Counted from the stretch's first letter, positions 1 through 11,560 are shown. The stretch is 64,000 bases of DNA from Lunularia cruciata (GCA_948567375.1 OX419759.1:55529493-55593492), one strand, 5' to 3'. Notes: generated by a model from the letters alone, not told the origin. Program-made: numbers and translations.

Positions 1-1406
1 TATATTTTTCAGTTATTCATCTCATATCTCATAGTCTGGTAACTTAGACCATGAGTCTTTATCTTAGACCATGAGTGTATCTTGATGTAATATTGGGATA
101 AGAATTTGAAGGATGCAAAAAGAATTATATGAAGCATAATCTGTACATTTGTAAGGCCTCCGTTTACACTTACAAGGTGTGGTGTTTAGCAAGTTTACAC
201 TTGAAAATCACTTGTTGGATATTGTTGGAAAAAAATGTGCCGATGTTGTAGACACCGTGAGATGGCACTCATACACGCTCATACACGTTGGGGACTGCTC
301 ACAAACTTAAAAAGTGCTTCTGGGTCATTGAGTGGCGCCTGCCGGTGCCACTCGATGGCGCTCATAGACACTAGAGGATGCTGGGGACTGCACTCCAATA
401 TGCACAAATATTAAATGCACTCATAGGTGTTGGTAGGTGCAGGTGGTAGGCGCTGGTAGGCACAACGTGAAATATGCAACGCTTGCCTGCGCCGGTTGGC
501 GACGTGGAGTGCCACATGTTGCCGCTCGTGATTTGAGTTCTTTCGGTTCAAAAATGAAAATTTTCCCCCAAAGTGTACATTTAGGATGTTTGGTATTGAC
601 TTTTTTCGCAACTGCCTGGGTGGTTATATAAACCTTCTTGTTTTCAATTCATGTCATTCTCGTGGGTGTGGAGGTGTTAGAAAGCCTCATTCACGAGTGT
701 GTGGGGTGTTGGAACGAGAAAGGATCATTTTGCGTGGGTGTGCGTGGGTGTGTGAGTTGTTCGAAGGAGAAAGAGTCATTTTCAGAGTGGGGTGTTCGGA
801 AGGAAACATAGTCACTCAAATGAGGAAAACTGGCTAAAGCTCAACTCGAAGGAGACCAACTTGCTGTGGGGAGCCTGGGAGAGTTGGGAATTTGTGGGGC
901 CAGAGAGTTGGAATTTTGAGAGTTTAATTGCAAGGAAGAATTCCACTCACATTTCTAATTGAAGGAGTGCTTTGGAGACTCTAGAGAAACGACTAAGAGA
1001 GATTGAGAAGAGAGATAAGGAGAGCCTTCCAGAGACTAAGAGCAGATTCAATTTGAACCATGGCAGAAATCTAGGGATACAAAACGATAGTTGACGGGCC
1101 TGACATGAGAAATACTCAGGAAGGAGATTGGCTCATAGCATTCAACACCTAGCCAATTTCATCAAGTGGTGCTGGCTGGACAAACATCAGATTCAAACTG
1201 CTGTTTCTGGAATTCAGGAGATCGATCTAGATGTAATGGGGCTCAAAATAACTCTTGGACTTCACTATCCACGGCCAGAGGTATTCTTCAAACCTTCTTC
1301 ATTGTTTTCTCTTCATTCCACCTCAAGATTTTCATTGATTTTCATTTATTTCAGGTTTATTGCTTCCAAATCATCTGCGCCTCCTAGCCTGTCCCGCATT
1401 GCTTCC
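1..1406. other. No recognisable gene
   Basis: Six-frame reading gives only short frames with no family resemblance. Around 240-460 there is GT-rich, locally repetitive sequence built on variants of GGTGCTGGTAGG. A TATA-like ATATAAA lies near 626-632, but no credible coding region follows it. From about 840 to 1,130 the sequence is purine-rich and untranslatable. I see no LTR ends or inverted termini here. Confidence 0.5.
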
Positions 1407-1696
1407 TAGCATCCTCCCATGCCATCCAGCGCCATCTCCAAACCCTAAACCCATGCATGCGAGTGCCTTCCTGCGACCCGCATGGCACCCAGCGTTTCCA
1501 CAGGGCTGCGTGGACCTCCTTGCATCTCCCTCCCTGTCCTGTAGTGCCTACCAGCATCCTCTCGCGCCATCCAATGCCAACCCCAAACCCTAAACCCTTG
1601 CGCGCTAGCACCTTCTTGCGACCCCGCACAACACCCAGCACTTCCGTGGGGCTGCGTGTGACTCCTAGCATCTCCTTCATTGTCCCGCAGCGCCAT
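1407..1696. repeat. GC-rich tandem duplication, unit about 145 bp
   Basis: Two head-to-tail imperfect copies (1,407-1,551 and 1,552-1,696) share the order: agCATCCTC, GCCATCCA, CCAAACCCTAAACCC, CCTTC/CTTGCGACCC, ACACCCAGC, GGGGCTGCGTG, CATCTCC, TGTCC. A fragment of a third copy lies just upstream (1,381-1,406). Each unit has one plant-telomere-like CCCTAAA, never in tandem, so this is not a telomere remnant. The open frames across it on both strands follow from the GC richness and periodicity and are not convincing genes. Confidence 0.75.
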
Positions 1697-2642
1697 CCAG
1701 CATAGTTGTGCCTATGGGCAGCATCCATGGGCGCCTACGCACGGTGTCGGCTGCCCCCTGGCGCCGTGTAGGGGATGTCGGGGTCGGGAGCACCCCCCGC
1801 ACCCTTGAGCGGCTCCCAAGCGTGGTAACCAACAGCGACTAGTGGCAACCTGCAGCGCTTTTGACATTTAGATTGTCTGTGGGCGTCTTTGAGCGGCATC
1901 AAGCGGCACCTCCTGAGCTTGAGTCCTTGGGAGAGAAGTTTGAGCTGATTTTTTTGGTGGGTTTTGCATGTCCTTCCATGTATAGAGTTTGTGAGTTCAT
2001 GAGACAAGGTCTCTTGCATAGGTTTGGTAAGAGGTAGGTAGTTTCAATTGACTGCAGATATAGTTAGAGATGCACTTGCCATGCCAAGGGGGAGAACACA
2101 AAGACGGAGGACAGTTCCTTACACAGTTGTTTCAGACTGGTTTCCACAAAGGGACAGGGTTGAAAAAAGATATCTTGCAAGGCAATGTGTATATCTTGCA
2201 TTCCAAGCTTTCTTCCAGTTGATGGGTGCACTTGTTGCACCCACTATTAGGCCCAAGATTGTACATGGGCATTTGGTACTCAACACCAAGACCAAGTTGA
2301 GGAGATTTGGTGTGGAGGATTATGATTGGGGAGAGTTAGCTTTTAGAGCTATCATTGCAGAGGTGGGGAGTTTGTAAAGCCAATTGAGGAGTCTTAAGGG
2401 GTGTATGTTTAGAGTCACCTTCCTTGGACAGATACTCACGCATCTCTTTGTGGAGAGAGGTTTCATTCCAGAGGAGGACGTGATGTACCTGACTGATGGA
2501 AAAGAGGAGATTATACACAAGGGAGAGCATGATGATGATCATGAGGATGCAAATAGCTCGGATGAGGACGAGACTATTGATGATGGGGAGGATGAGGGAG
2601 AGGATGAGGATGGTGAGTGATTGATTGATTAGGTTTGAGTTT

Positions 2643-2646
<4 letters not shown>

Positions 2647-2707
<61 letters not shown>

Positions 2708-2726
2708 TATATATATATTCATATAT
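2647..2726. repeat. (AT)n microsatellite
   Basis: An uninterrupted AT dinucleotide run covers about 2,647-2,704, followed by two ATTC-interrupted AT blocks to about 2,726. It lies in the putative intron of the unknown coiled-coil gene. Open frames through it are artefacts of the TA/AT periodicity. Confidence 0.95.
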
Positions 2727-3107
2727 TTGTATGTTGGAAAACATACAAAGTTCTTTTGTATATACCATTACCGGATTTAATAAATGAGTTCATTTAAGAA
2801 GCTTGAACTAATGAACTTGTGAACTTGTATATTTTTTAATTCAAATATGAATTTGTACTTGATGAATAACTAAATGTACCACTTGTGAATAGGTGTTTAA
2901 CAGATTCGTGTGGAGACACAGCCCTTACCCTTTGTTGAGATAGCTCCTTTTCACTCTTCTTCCCCTTCACCACTTTCTCCATTTGTGGAGGGGGTTGGTG
3001 ACCCCATGCATTTCAGAGTACCTTCACCTCCTTCTTGTTCAGTTGACATCACTTGCATTTTAGATGATTGTGTTTGAGTGGCTGAGTGTAGAGAAAGAAA
3101 TCTCCTT

Positions 3108-3281
3108 GAGTGTGAGAGTAGATTGGAGAGTGTAGAGGAGAGAGAGAGAGATTAGTGCTTGAGCGTGAGAGTAGAATGGAGAATGTAGAGGAGAGAGAGA
3201 GATTAGTGCTTGAGCGTGAGAGTAGATTGGAGAGTGTGGAGGAGAGAGAAAGATTAGTGCTAGAGCGAGAGAGACTCCTTT
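3108..3281 (+). repeat. 51-bp coding tandem repeat (17-residue coiled-coil unit)
   Basis: Units start at 3,108, 3,161, 3,212 and 3,263, so the spacing is 53, 51 and 51 bp. The unit encodes LERESRxExVEERERLV, a charged helical repeat. The extra 2 bp in the first unit is one additional GA in the GAGAGA tract, and it shifts the frame into a TAG stop just before the second unit. Replication slippage in the GA tract is the simplest cause of this break. Confidence 0.85.
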
Positions 3282-4609
3282 GTGAACGAGAAAATTTATT
3301 TGCTTCAAAGGAGGAGAGGCATCTGACCTTGCTTACTTTTGAGATGGAGAGAGAGCAGAGATTAGGTGACTTAGACATGGACATACTAGGTGCCGCTGCC
3401 ATGGCGGAGGGTTACAAGCTCCAGTTACGGAATCAGGCACAAGAGTTAGCATATGCTATAGAGAGGTGTGAGAGTGCACATGTTCAAGTAGAGGAGAGCA
3501 AGAGTAGTCTAGCTCAGATGAGAGCTCATGTAGAGGAGAGTGAGAGTAGTCTAGCTCATTTGAGGGCTCATGTGGCTTATCTTGGACCCAAACTACGTAC
3601 TATTGCTCGTGAGACCCATACTCGTCATGAGATGCAGACCCAAGTGATGCCACCCATGTGTTACCTCATAGTGTGGAGACTTAGGGCACTCAAACTGAGT
3701 TTAGAGAGAGGATTCATCTATCAAGAGAGTATATTCCATATATCCTCTTCCCCGGCTTCCTACGGAAGAAGATTATTATTGTGGATGTTACTTGTATGTG
3801 CTCATTATGGATTCGTGATGCTATCGGTTTCCGTGCATGGGAGAGCGGGACAACTAGGCATGGTTGGTGCCCTCACACACAGTCCGGGACTAGTGTTAGC
3901 CATTTCGTCCAGTTTTGTTTACTATGCTTTGAGGTTATCTTGTGGATAGATCTTACTCCGGATGGAGTGGAGTGGTTGCTACGGAGCATGTGGCAGTGGT
4001 CTGAACTCCCGGAGGGAGTTCACACCGGGTCTCGCCTCATGGCCTGTTTTTGTTCTAGAGATATCCAGTGAGATTCTGAGTTTAGAGGACTTAGAGTTAG
4101 ATCATATGAGCATCTTACTTCATTAGGTTTACCTCTTCGTGATCTTTTGATCATAGATAGTTATGCACTCTCTTATTATAGGAACCATCCACATGGTGCT
4201 ATCCACCCTACCCCCTTCTATCCTTGTAGGGTACATAGAGCATCATACACTTGGTCATTTGACCCTTTGATGAGTGCTTTGGACAGACTTGTCCATGACG
4301 ATAGGCCTGCTATTAGTTAGGCAGAAGAGGAGTAGACATCAGGTAGGTTGAGTTCTTATAGTTGTGACCCATATCCTCTTCTTGCTAGCGGTATCAGGCA
4401 TCGAGACTTGGATGAGAGCGAGTTGCCCCTAGGTGGTCATTGAGTCCATTTAGGATTCAACATCATGTATACCGTTGTAGACTTGAGGATGCAATAGTAG
4501 CACTTAGACACCATAGTGCATCTCCCTCTTCTTCTTCAGCTCCTCAAACTCCATAGTCATAGGTTTAGGTTCTATTGGCTCCCCATTTATATACATATTA
4601 TGTTCTTTA

Positions 4610-4769
4610 TTTCCTATTGTTCTTGATGATGGAATCAATGGGATTTATCATATGGTGTTGCGAGAGGTTCTTGGGCCTTGTTTTTCTAACATGTTACTTC
4701 CTGTTATCCTTGATGTTTGAATCAATGGGATTTATGATAAATTGTTGCTAGGGCCTGGTTTTTCTAACA
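4610..4769 (+). repeat. End of copia A 5' LTR with internal duplication of about 80 bp
   Basis: Two imperfect head-to-tail copies (about 4,610-4,691 and 4,692-4,769) both contain GAATCAATGGGATTTAT and both end TTTTTCTAACA. Copia B has only one copy of this segment (about 30,481-30,560, - strand), so the duplication is particular to copy A. Each copy ends with what looks like a proper LTR terminus. Confidence 0.7.
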
Positions 4770-4771
4770 AT

Positions 4772-4783
4772 TGGTATCAGAGC
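4772..4783 (+). promoter_or_regulatory. Primer-binding site, initiator tRNA-Met type
   Basis: TGGTATCAGAGC is complementary to the 3' end of plant initiator tRNA-Met, the usual minus-strand primer of copia elements. It follows the LTR terminus CTAACA by two bases, the standard spacing. Confidence 0.95.
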
Positions 4784-4860
4784 AAGGTTGCTCTAGAAGA
4801 GAGTCCTGAGACAAGAGGGTACTATGAAGTGGGTCCAGAAGTGAGTACACAGCAAAGCAT

Positions 4861-5760
4861 AACAAGGGTGATATCAATATCAAATGATAAATTTTCAATG
4901 GAGAAGTTTGATGGAAAACACAACTTAGGGTTTTGGCAACTAGGTGAAGGTGAGAGAACTATTTTTCCAACAAGGGCTGCACAGAGCACTAGGGAAAGGA
5001 CTTGAGGACAAAAGTGATGACGACTCAGAGGATGCAGATCTCAAAGCTATTAGCACTATTAGGTTGAACCTTGCTGATGAAATGTTATACAATGTTATGA
5101 ATGAAGACTCTGCACCAAAATTGTGGGGCAAACTAGAGATCCTCAATATGACCAAGTCCTTGACAAATTGACTATTTCTTAAACAAAAGCTGTATATGTT
5201 GCAGTTGAAGCAAGGCCAAAGTATTAGGGATCACCTCAATGTTCTAAAAAGAATCATTTGTGATTTAATGAGCATTGAGGCTAAGTTAAAAGAGTAGTAT
5301 AAGGCATTGATGTTATTGACTTCACTTTCTCAATTATATGGGCATCTTGTCACAATTCTTTTGTATGGGAAGGATGATATAAACTTTGAGGAGGTCACTT
5401 CAACATTATTGTCCAATGAGATGAGGAAAAAACTGAACCAAGAAAAGAAAAATTCTTATGGTATATTTACCATAGGAAGGTCAAGAGTAAATCAAGATCC
5501 AAGTCTACAAATGGAGATTCCAAAGGCAAGTGCTGGATTTGTGGGAAGGCTGGGCATTTCAAGAAGGATTGTAATAGAAAGAGGCTTGAATCCAACAATG
5601 ATAAAGGTCAACTTTCAGATCAAGCATGTTTTGTTGAATCATATGGATTTATGGATGATGTTCTATTTGTTGCCCAAGACAATGATCAATTTGATAATTC
5701 GTGGATACTGGACTCAGGTTGCTCTTATCATATGTGTCCAAAAGGAGTGGTTTCATGAGT
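4861..5760 (+). pseudogene. gag-pro: Copia A gag and protease
   Basis: Gag is recognisable by KFDGKHN…FWQL near 4,905, the LGKGLEDKSDDD and LADEMLYNVMNE blocks, and the RDHLNVLKRIICDLMSIE block near 5,230, across at least three frame or stop defects (for example TGA at 5,169-5,171). The nucleocapsid zinc knuckle CWICGKAGHFKKDC (5,531-5,572) is intact as a CCHC motif. The aspartic protease motif WILDSGCSYHM (from 5,702) keeps its D-S-G. Immediately after it the frame shifts by one base at a CCAAAAGG run, so the protease C-terminus reads on in a second frame (KEWFHEYKLFNGG). The same shift is in copy B. Encapsidation and polyprotein processing would be the ancestral roles; this copy cannot supply them. 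Confidence 0.85.
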
Positions 5761-5989
5761 ACAAATTATTCAATGGAGGATTTGTGATAATGGGAAACAA
5801 CATGGCTTGTAAAGCTATTGGCATTGGTAGAATATGCATTAAGATGTTTGATGGTGTTGTGAGAACTCTTGTTGATGTGATGCATGTTGTTGAGTTAAGG
5901 AAAATTTTGATATCACTTGGTACTTTGGACTCAAATGGTTGGAGGTGTGGAGAAAAAATGGAACACTCAAGGTATCCAAAAGAGCATTG

Positions 5990-6895
5990 GTTGTATTGAA
6001 GAGAAAGAAGATAGGAAATCTTTATGAGCTGGTTGGGAATACCATTACAAGCGGATTGGAAACTACTATTTCTCAAAAAGAAGATCCCAAAGATTTCATT
6101 TTCTTATGGCACCTATGTTTGGGTCATATGAGTAAAAGAGGTCTAAGTGAATTATCCATGCAACAAATTCAGAAAGGCCTTAAAAGTTGTAAGTTAAAAT
6201 TCTACGAGCATTGTGCAACATGAAAGCAGTAGAGGGTAAGCTTTTCCACATGAGTTCATTGCACAGAGGGAATTTCTGGACTATGTGCAATCTGACATTT
6301 GGGACCTTACACCTGTAGCTTCAAAATCTAGAGCATCATATTTTGTATGTTTTGTTTGATTACTCTAAGAGAGTGTTGGTCTCCACCACGAAGCAAAAAT
6401 CAAAGGTCTTCTCTATGTTCAAAAAATAGAAGGTGATAATGGTGAAACAAATTGGGAGGAAAGTGAAGTGTTTGAGATATGATACTGGTGGAGAGTACAA
6501 ATCTGGAGAGTATGGTAGATATTGTAAGAGTGAAAGGATAATCCATCACTTTACCATACCGAGTACCCCTCAACCAAATGGTGTGGTGGAGTGGATAAAT
6601 TTTACACTCTTGGAGAAAGCAAGAAGAAAACTAAGCAATGCCGCATTGAAGAAGAGCTTTTGGACAGAAGTTGTTAATACAACTTGTCATTTGGTAAACA
6701 TTTCTCAATCTACTGCTATTGAGTATAAGACTCCTATGGAGAAATGGACAGGTTGGCATATTGATTTCTCTTCACTTAGATTGTTTGGATACATAGCTAT
6801 GTTCATATTCAACAAGAGCAAAGGACTGAGTTAGATCCCAAATCTAGAAAATGTATATTCTTGGGATATGAGAAAGATACAAAGGAATAAAGATT
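5990..6895 (+). pseudogene. int: Copia A integrase
   Basis: The GAG-pre-integrase zinc-binding region is visible as LWHLCLGHMSKRGLSEL and KLKFYEHC (6,100-6,216). The second Cys of the HHCC set is disrupted by a frame change at 6,217-6,230. The catalytic core retains QSDIWD (first Asp, near 6,290), RYDTGGEYKSGEY (second Asp, near 6,482) and a Glu in PNGVVEWIN (near 6,590), the DDE triad of copia integrases. In the usual GVVER motif the Arg is Trp here. The downstream block KTPMEKWTG…LRLFGY is typical of copia. Frame changes at about 6,350-6,430 split the core, so the enzyme is inactive. Confidence 0.85.
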
Positions 6896-7214
6896 ATAGG
6901 ATCTAAAATTTTTTTGTCTTGTTATGAGTAGGTACTTTTTGATGAGACTAGTATGATGGAGATGATTACTATATTAAAAGAAAAGAAAAGAAATTTTAAT
7001 CAGATGTTAAGAGAGAGTTTGATGTTGGAAATGAAGAAATCTCACCTCTTGTAGATCTACCAAGTGAACCATCAAAAGAGCAAAGTTCAAAAGTTATACA
7101 TGAACATAAGTATCCAACTAGGGATAGAAGGACTCCAAAGAGATTTGATGATTCATTTGTAGCTTATGCTCTTCTTACAGAGAATGGTGAACCTTCTTCA
7201 TATAAGGAGGCAAT

Positions 7215-7879
7215 GTAAGATTAAGTGTCAAAGATAGCACCGTGCTAATGGAAGAGGAGATGAAGTCTTTGGCCAAAAACTAGACTTGGAGACTTGAAAA
7301 TTTGCCTATGGTAAAGAAAGCAATTGGTTGTAGATGGATATTTTGGAAAAAGGAAGGACTTCCAAAAATTTGTGGAGATTGATACAAAGCAAGGCTTGTA
7401 ACAAAACTGTTATAGCCATAAACAAGACATTCACTTCAATGAGATTTTTTCACCATTTCTAAAAATCTCTTCAGTTTGTGCATTGTTGGCAATAGTTGTG
7501 CTCCATAACTTGGAGTTGGAGCAACTAGATTTTACAACTGCATTTTTACATGGAGAATTGGAGGATGAGATTTACATGCATCAACTTAAAGGTTTTTCAG
7601 TACAAAGGCATGAGAACTAGTTTGCAAGTTAAAAAGACTTTATATGCATTGAAGCAAACTCCAAGACTTTGGTACATGAAATTTGATACTTCTATGTTGA
7701 AGCATGGATACAATAGAAGTGAGGCAAATTTTTGTGTGTACCTCAAGAAGCTACATGGACCTAGAGTCTTTTATTGAATATCTTGGTACTATATGTGGAT
7801 GATATGTTCATTGCCATGAAGGATATGGTTGAAGTGGAGAAATTTAAAAGACAACTTGGTAAGGAGTTTGATATGAAGG
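7215..7879 (+). pseudogene. rt: Copia A reverse transcriptase, truncated
   Basis: Fragments in three frames follow the copia RT order: KKAIGCRWIFWKKEG (7,312), a block ending LEQLDFTTAFLHGELEDEIYM (7,520-7,580, first catalytic Asp in the LDFTTAFLHG motif), VKKTLYALKQTPRLWYMKFD (7,630) and LVLYVDDM (near 7,790, intact YVDD box). The reading stops at KEFDMKV (7,862-7,879), where X begins. The thumb, connection and RNase H are absent. The same C-terminal fragment, slightly better preserved, is on the - strand at 19,399-19,590. Confidence 0.85.
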
Positions 7880-10800
7880 TGTGACAACCCAATGTCAATG
7901 TACTACTAGTATAATTGGTAAAAACAGGTCATTCCCATGAGGATATGGTTTGGAACTGGCTAGTCATAAAGTAATCAATGTCACTTTGTCACAAGTTGTC
8001 TATTGTTACATCTTTATGCTCTTTGATGGGACACTTCTCAAAAGAGGGTACTATACCTCATAATGGCACAATACAAGAAAGAAACCACACATACAAATCA
8101 GATTCACAAAATATATCCTGGCTCTTGGCTCTTGAAGGTGATAGTTTAGTCTATATTGGAGATCATTGGCCCAAAAGGTCTATACCCTTGCAGTCACCTA
8201 TATCATGCATACTACAATGCCAATGTAGACATTTTACCCTTCTCAAAGGCTATATCCCACTGCTATACTACAGGTTTGTAGCCAGAAGAGATTTTTATTA
8301 CCTATGGTACTTCACAACACTCACAGCCCTTGTGACCAATCAACATATTGCCTTGATATTTCAAAACATCCAAGGATCCAACACCCCAGTGAAGCGTGAT
8401 TGCCTTCCCACACCTCAATACTTTCATCCTTACTTTGTGAGTTCCTCACCACTACTCCACTCAATGATCATGAATCATACACAATACTGACATACACCAT
8501 GTTAAGGCTCATAGAGGTCCTTATCTCACTATCTTCAACATAGAGGTTCATCCATACATACATAGAAAATCACAACTTGACCATACATACAAATAAGGAC
8601 AATGAAATGGTAAAGGGTGTAATTCCTCATAGGCATGAACTGAACTGTACTCAGATAAACAATTGAACTCTAAAAACTGAACTTGAGTTATATCAGGATG
8701 ATTCCCCTTATACTTTCTAATACAAAATGATGGAGCTCATCCATGATTGTGTGATGCCACCATTCCTAAATTAAGCTCTAAAACAACTGGTACTAACCCT
8801 AATGTATCTACTCTATCCTACCTAATTAATGTTGTGATGGCTCCCCCTAGAAAAAGGCACCTATTACCAGTTCTACTGTTATTCTACCAATTATGGAATT
8901 CTAGCTAGGTGTTGGAAGAGGGGTCCCGATGGCATGGCAATGGCAAAACTGTCTTATTGTACACAACCATTGCCCTACTTATACACGTCCTTCCTTTGCT
9001 GATGTCTGATCCCCATGGGCAGGCCATAACAATGGTGCTTGACTACAATGGTCTTCCATCATGATGAAGGCCAACTCTGATGGTCATGATATAACGACCA
9101 CACCTCGAGGGTGTAACCTATCTTATATATGTACAAGGGCTCAGCAAGTCTCTACTCAGCTGTCTCATTGCATCTTCTCCCATGCATATGAGGATAAGCT
9201 CATCTACATGCTCCTTGTATTATTCCAACTCTTGGTTGACCTTGGATAGGATGTTGTAAAAATTTTCATTGATGTGCTTTCGCATCTTCTCATCCAACTG
9301 GACCAATTGCTCGAATGAATTCTTATTTTTTCCTAGGGCATGTATCTCCAACTTCAACTCCCAAAGCTTCACATGATGAACTTGGGCAAGGACCACTTCT
9401 CACACTTGCACTTTTAGCTGGTTCACAATGTCCTCGACTATTGTGATCACTCATGTCCACTCCTCATTCTAGGGTATCTCGGATGGACTGCACTTCCAAG
9501 TCCACCTCTTGCTTGATCTGCACATAGAGGATCTGCTCATTGTCTTTGTGGCCATTGATGGTCATGGTCAGTTCCTCAATGCGTAGTTGGGCCTTCTCCA
9601 CCACCGCATTAAGGGCATGCTTTTCTTTGGCACTTTGACTGCATAGAACCTTTAGTTATTGCTTGAGAGATGCATCCTCATCCCTAGCACTTAGCTACTC
9701 CTCATGGTTCTTCTTCATCTCCTCAACATGATGCTTGGACTGCTCCTTAAGTGTTAGTATGTTGGAATCTAAGCAACCAATTTTTTATCATGCTCCTAAT
9801 ATTTCCTTCTTCATCAGGTCTATCTCGTCTTCCTTCCTCTTCTTGGGTTACCTTGCAGTCTATGACACTTGTAACTGCTTGGCAATACTAACCTTCATCA
9901 TTGCAAGTTTGGGCCTTCACGTGGTGCAGCTCCATTTGGTATCATTTTCACAAGGTGTCACTGTTCTTCCACACCTTATGGTTTGTAGACAAGACATCCT
10001 GTTTTCTCTGGCTCTCTACAACTCCATGTCTTCTTTTGTGAGAGCCTCCTCTAGATTGTGAACTCATGAGGAGTTGGCACCCAGGACCATTTCTCCTTAT
10101 TTGGTCCAATCTGCCAAAGTTTGCTTGTGTTGATAACTCTCTTGCTCGTGACCATGGACTTCTTTCCAAATGGCATGATGTCATGAGCCATCAAGTGGTC
10201 CAGCTTCCGCTCAGGTATTAGCAATTTCCTCAAAGCTTAGCCAATTGAGTCTCCAAGTGCACAATACCAACACCAGCCTTGGTCAGCTCCTTCTCTACTC
10301 CCTGCTTCTCCTAGAAGGCCTTTTGGATTTGATCAGGATTCTATTAGGCACTTACAATCTATCATGGTTGGGTAGATGTTCTGATATGCGGGCAGCAGGT
10401 CTTCCATAGCCTTTAGCACAAGCCCCAACATGTGAAAAACCCAAGTCAATCGGGGTGGGTAATTCACAAGATAGTCCAATCTTGGCTCTTCATAGGATGG
10501 TGGGGTCATGCTAGTCCTCATTTCTCCCTACTGTGGTGTTGGGGCCACTTCCCTATTTTGGGGGTGGTCACAAATAGGTGTCATGGCCATGAGGATGTGG
10601 TCCTCATGGGGTTTTGGTGAAGAACTTGGCATTTCCTTCTCCCTTGCCATTCTTTACCCCTCGACACTTCAGATGCCACTACAATTTTAGCAATAGGTGT
10701 TGACGCCGCAATCACTTCATCCAAGTCTACAGAGAACTATCTCCTTAAACCCTCCCTCTTCTTTGCACTCAAGAACCTCCTCTCTTGCAATTGTATGGGT

Positions 10801-11560
10801 TTCATTAGGACATCCTCAAGTATAGATACATGGGGTGGAGTCCTTATTAGTTACCCTTCAAAAGGCACCACAAGTGAGCTCCACATTGTCTCAGCTTCTG
10901 GTGTTAGAGGAGAATTTCTCTTGAGTTGTAGTTGTGATACTAGAATGTCCTCCTCTTTATCCACCACAATGTCATCTTCTCTCTTGGTGGTGTGCTAATC
11001 CAACACTTAAGACATCATTATGGCCATGGGATGGATTGCACTTCCATACCCAACTCTATCTTGCCTCCCTCTCCTTTGGAGGACACTTCAATCTAGGATA
11101 AGGAAATCTTCCATTCTAGAGGTGCCTCCTTGTTTGCTGGATATGAATCCTTCTCCCCACTCACTTGGGATTCTTCAGCATTGAGAGTTCTATGTGAGTG
11201 ATGGTCACCCCTCTCCTTGCTTCATGACCTCGACCCACTCACAGATCATGAATTTGTTTGTTGGAAAAACTCATGACTTGAGGATTAGGCCGGTATCTCT
11301 TTCTTGACTAGGCAGACATTGTGATTGCCTTTCATTTGTGGTTTCCTTTCATTTATTTCTCTTGCAACCTTTTCTATTGGGGCCCATTTCTTGGTCTTTT
11401 GGTAATACAAGAAGGCCTCCTTGTACTTCTTGGTTTTTGCCGCATGTTTGGGCCCCATTTTGGGGTGCTAACCATTGTGATTCATAAGTCATCCACAACA
11501 AACTTTGGATATTTTAAATACAAAACATGTGATTAGTAACTTTAGAAGCCATTGGGTGAG
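7880..11560 (-). mobile_element. Uncharacterised repeat X, copy A
   Basis: X begins at a sharp junction, TGTGACAACCC, inside copia A. The same first roughly 1.1 kb is found at 18,463-19,398 in the opposite orientation, at the same position of copia B. TGTGACAACCC resembles the end of a gypsy LTR, and on the - strand the segment would end …GGGTTGTCACA, so X may be an LTR element coded on the - strand. I found no second LTR, primer site or polypurine tract. The - strand of 9,190-11,430 carries a degenerate coiled-coil gene. The right boundary (near 11,560) is only where coding character stops. Confidence 0.5.
9190..11430 (-). pseudogene. Degenerate coiled-coil gene of repeat X
   Basis: Read on the - strand, a probable start near 11,450 gives MGPKHAAKTKKYKEAFLYY, followed by about 2 kb of charged, helical sequence broken by stops and frameshifts. 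Readable blocks include EALTKEDMEL (near 10,060), EQSKHHVEEMKKNHEE (near 9,740), EKHALNAVVEKAQLRIEEL (near 9,610), FEQLVQLDEKM (near 9,310) and YKEHVDELIL (near 9,215). A second copy of the last part lies on the + strand at 14,393-14,580 with EQLAKLDEK and EEHVDELIL. No enzyme domain, zinc finger or transmembrane segment is visible. I do not know the family. The recurrence of the same C-terminus in both copies argues that it was once a real protein carried by X. Confidence 0.5.

Larger units (their letters stand above)
2048..4556 (+). pseudogene. Degenerate gene of unknown family: basic N-terminus, acidic tract, coiled coil, Ser-rich C-terminus
   Basis: I do not recognise the family. The first block (2,048-2,377) reads as a basic, aromatic-rich domain (start near 2,048, RRRTVPYTVVSDWFPQRDR). 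After one stop the same strand continues (2,384-2,620) into VERGFIPEEDVMYLTDG and a run of Asp/Glu. A GTGAGT donor at 2,613 and an acceptor ending at 2,903 suggest an intron holding the (AT)n tract, although the joined frame does not stay open. Coding character resumes at 2,905 with a Pro/Ser stretch, then a heptad-like coiled coil (3,108-3,600) rich in RER, EES and HLRAH motifs. It fades through several frame changes (3,650-4,320) and ends with a readable tail, SASPSSSSAPQTP, stopping at 4,554-4,556. It may be a host pseudogene or the gene of an undescribed transposable element. The frame changes and stops make an active product unlikely. Confidence 0.5.
4618..7879 (+). mobile_element. Ty1/copia element A, 3'-truncated by repeat X
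   Basis: The element starts with the end of a 5' LTR (…TTTTCTAACA, ending 4,769), a tRNA-iMet primer-binding site, and degenerate gag, protease, integrase and reverse transcriptase in the copia order. It stops inside reverse transcriptase at 7,879, where X begins with TGTGACAACCC. No RNase H or 3' LTR remains. The LTR start was not found. Copy B on the other strand (19,399-30,800, interrupted) has the same domain order, a shared frameshift after the protease motif, and the same X junction. Confidence 0.85.

Noticed and set aside
1400-1700. Interstitial telomere
   Set aside because: Only isolated single CCCTAAA heptamers, never tandem.
2574-2768. Open frame on the - strand through the (AT)n tract, reading IYIYIY
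   Set aside because: It exists only because an AT repeat has no stops in that phase.
8940-8990. Repeat X as a rDNA-like target for the R2-like element
   Set aside because: The target ACTTATATAGATG lies in a dispersed repeat with no resemblance to ribosomal RNA genes.
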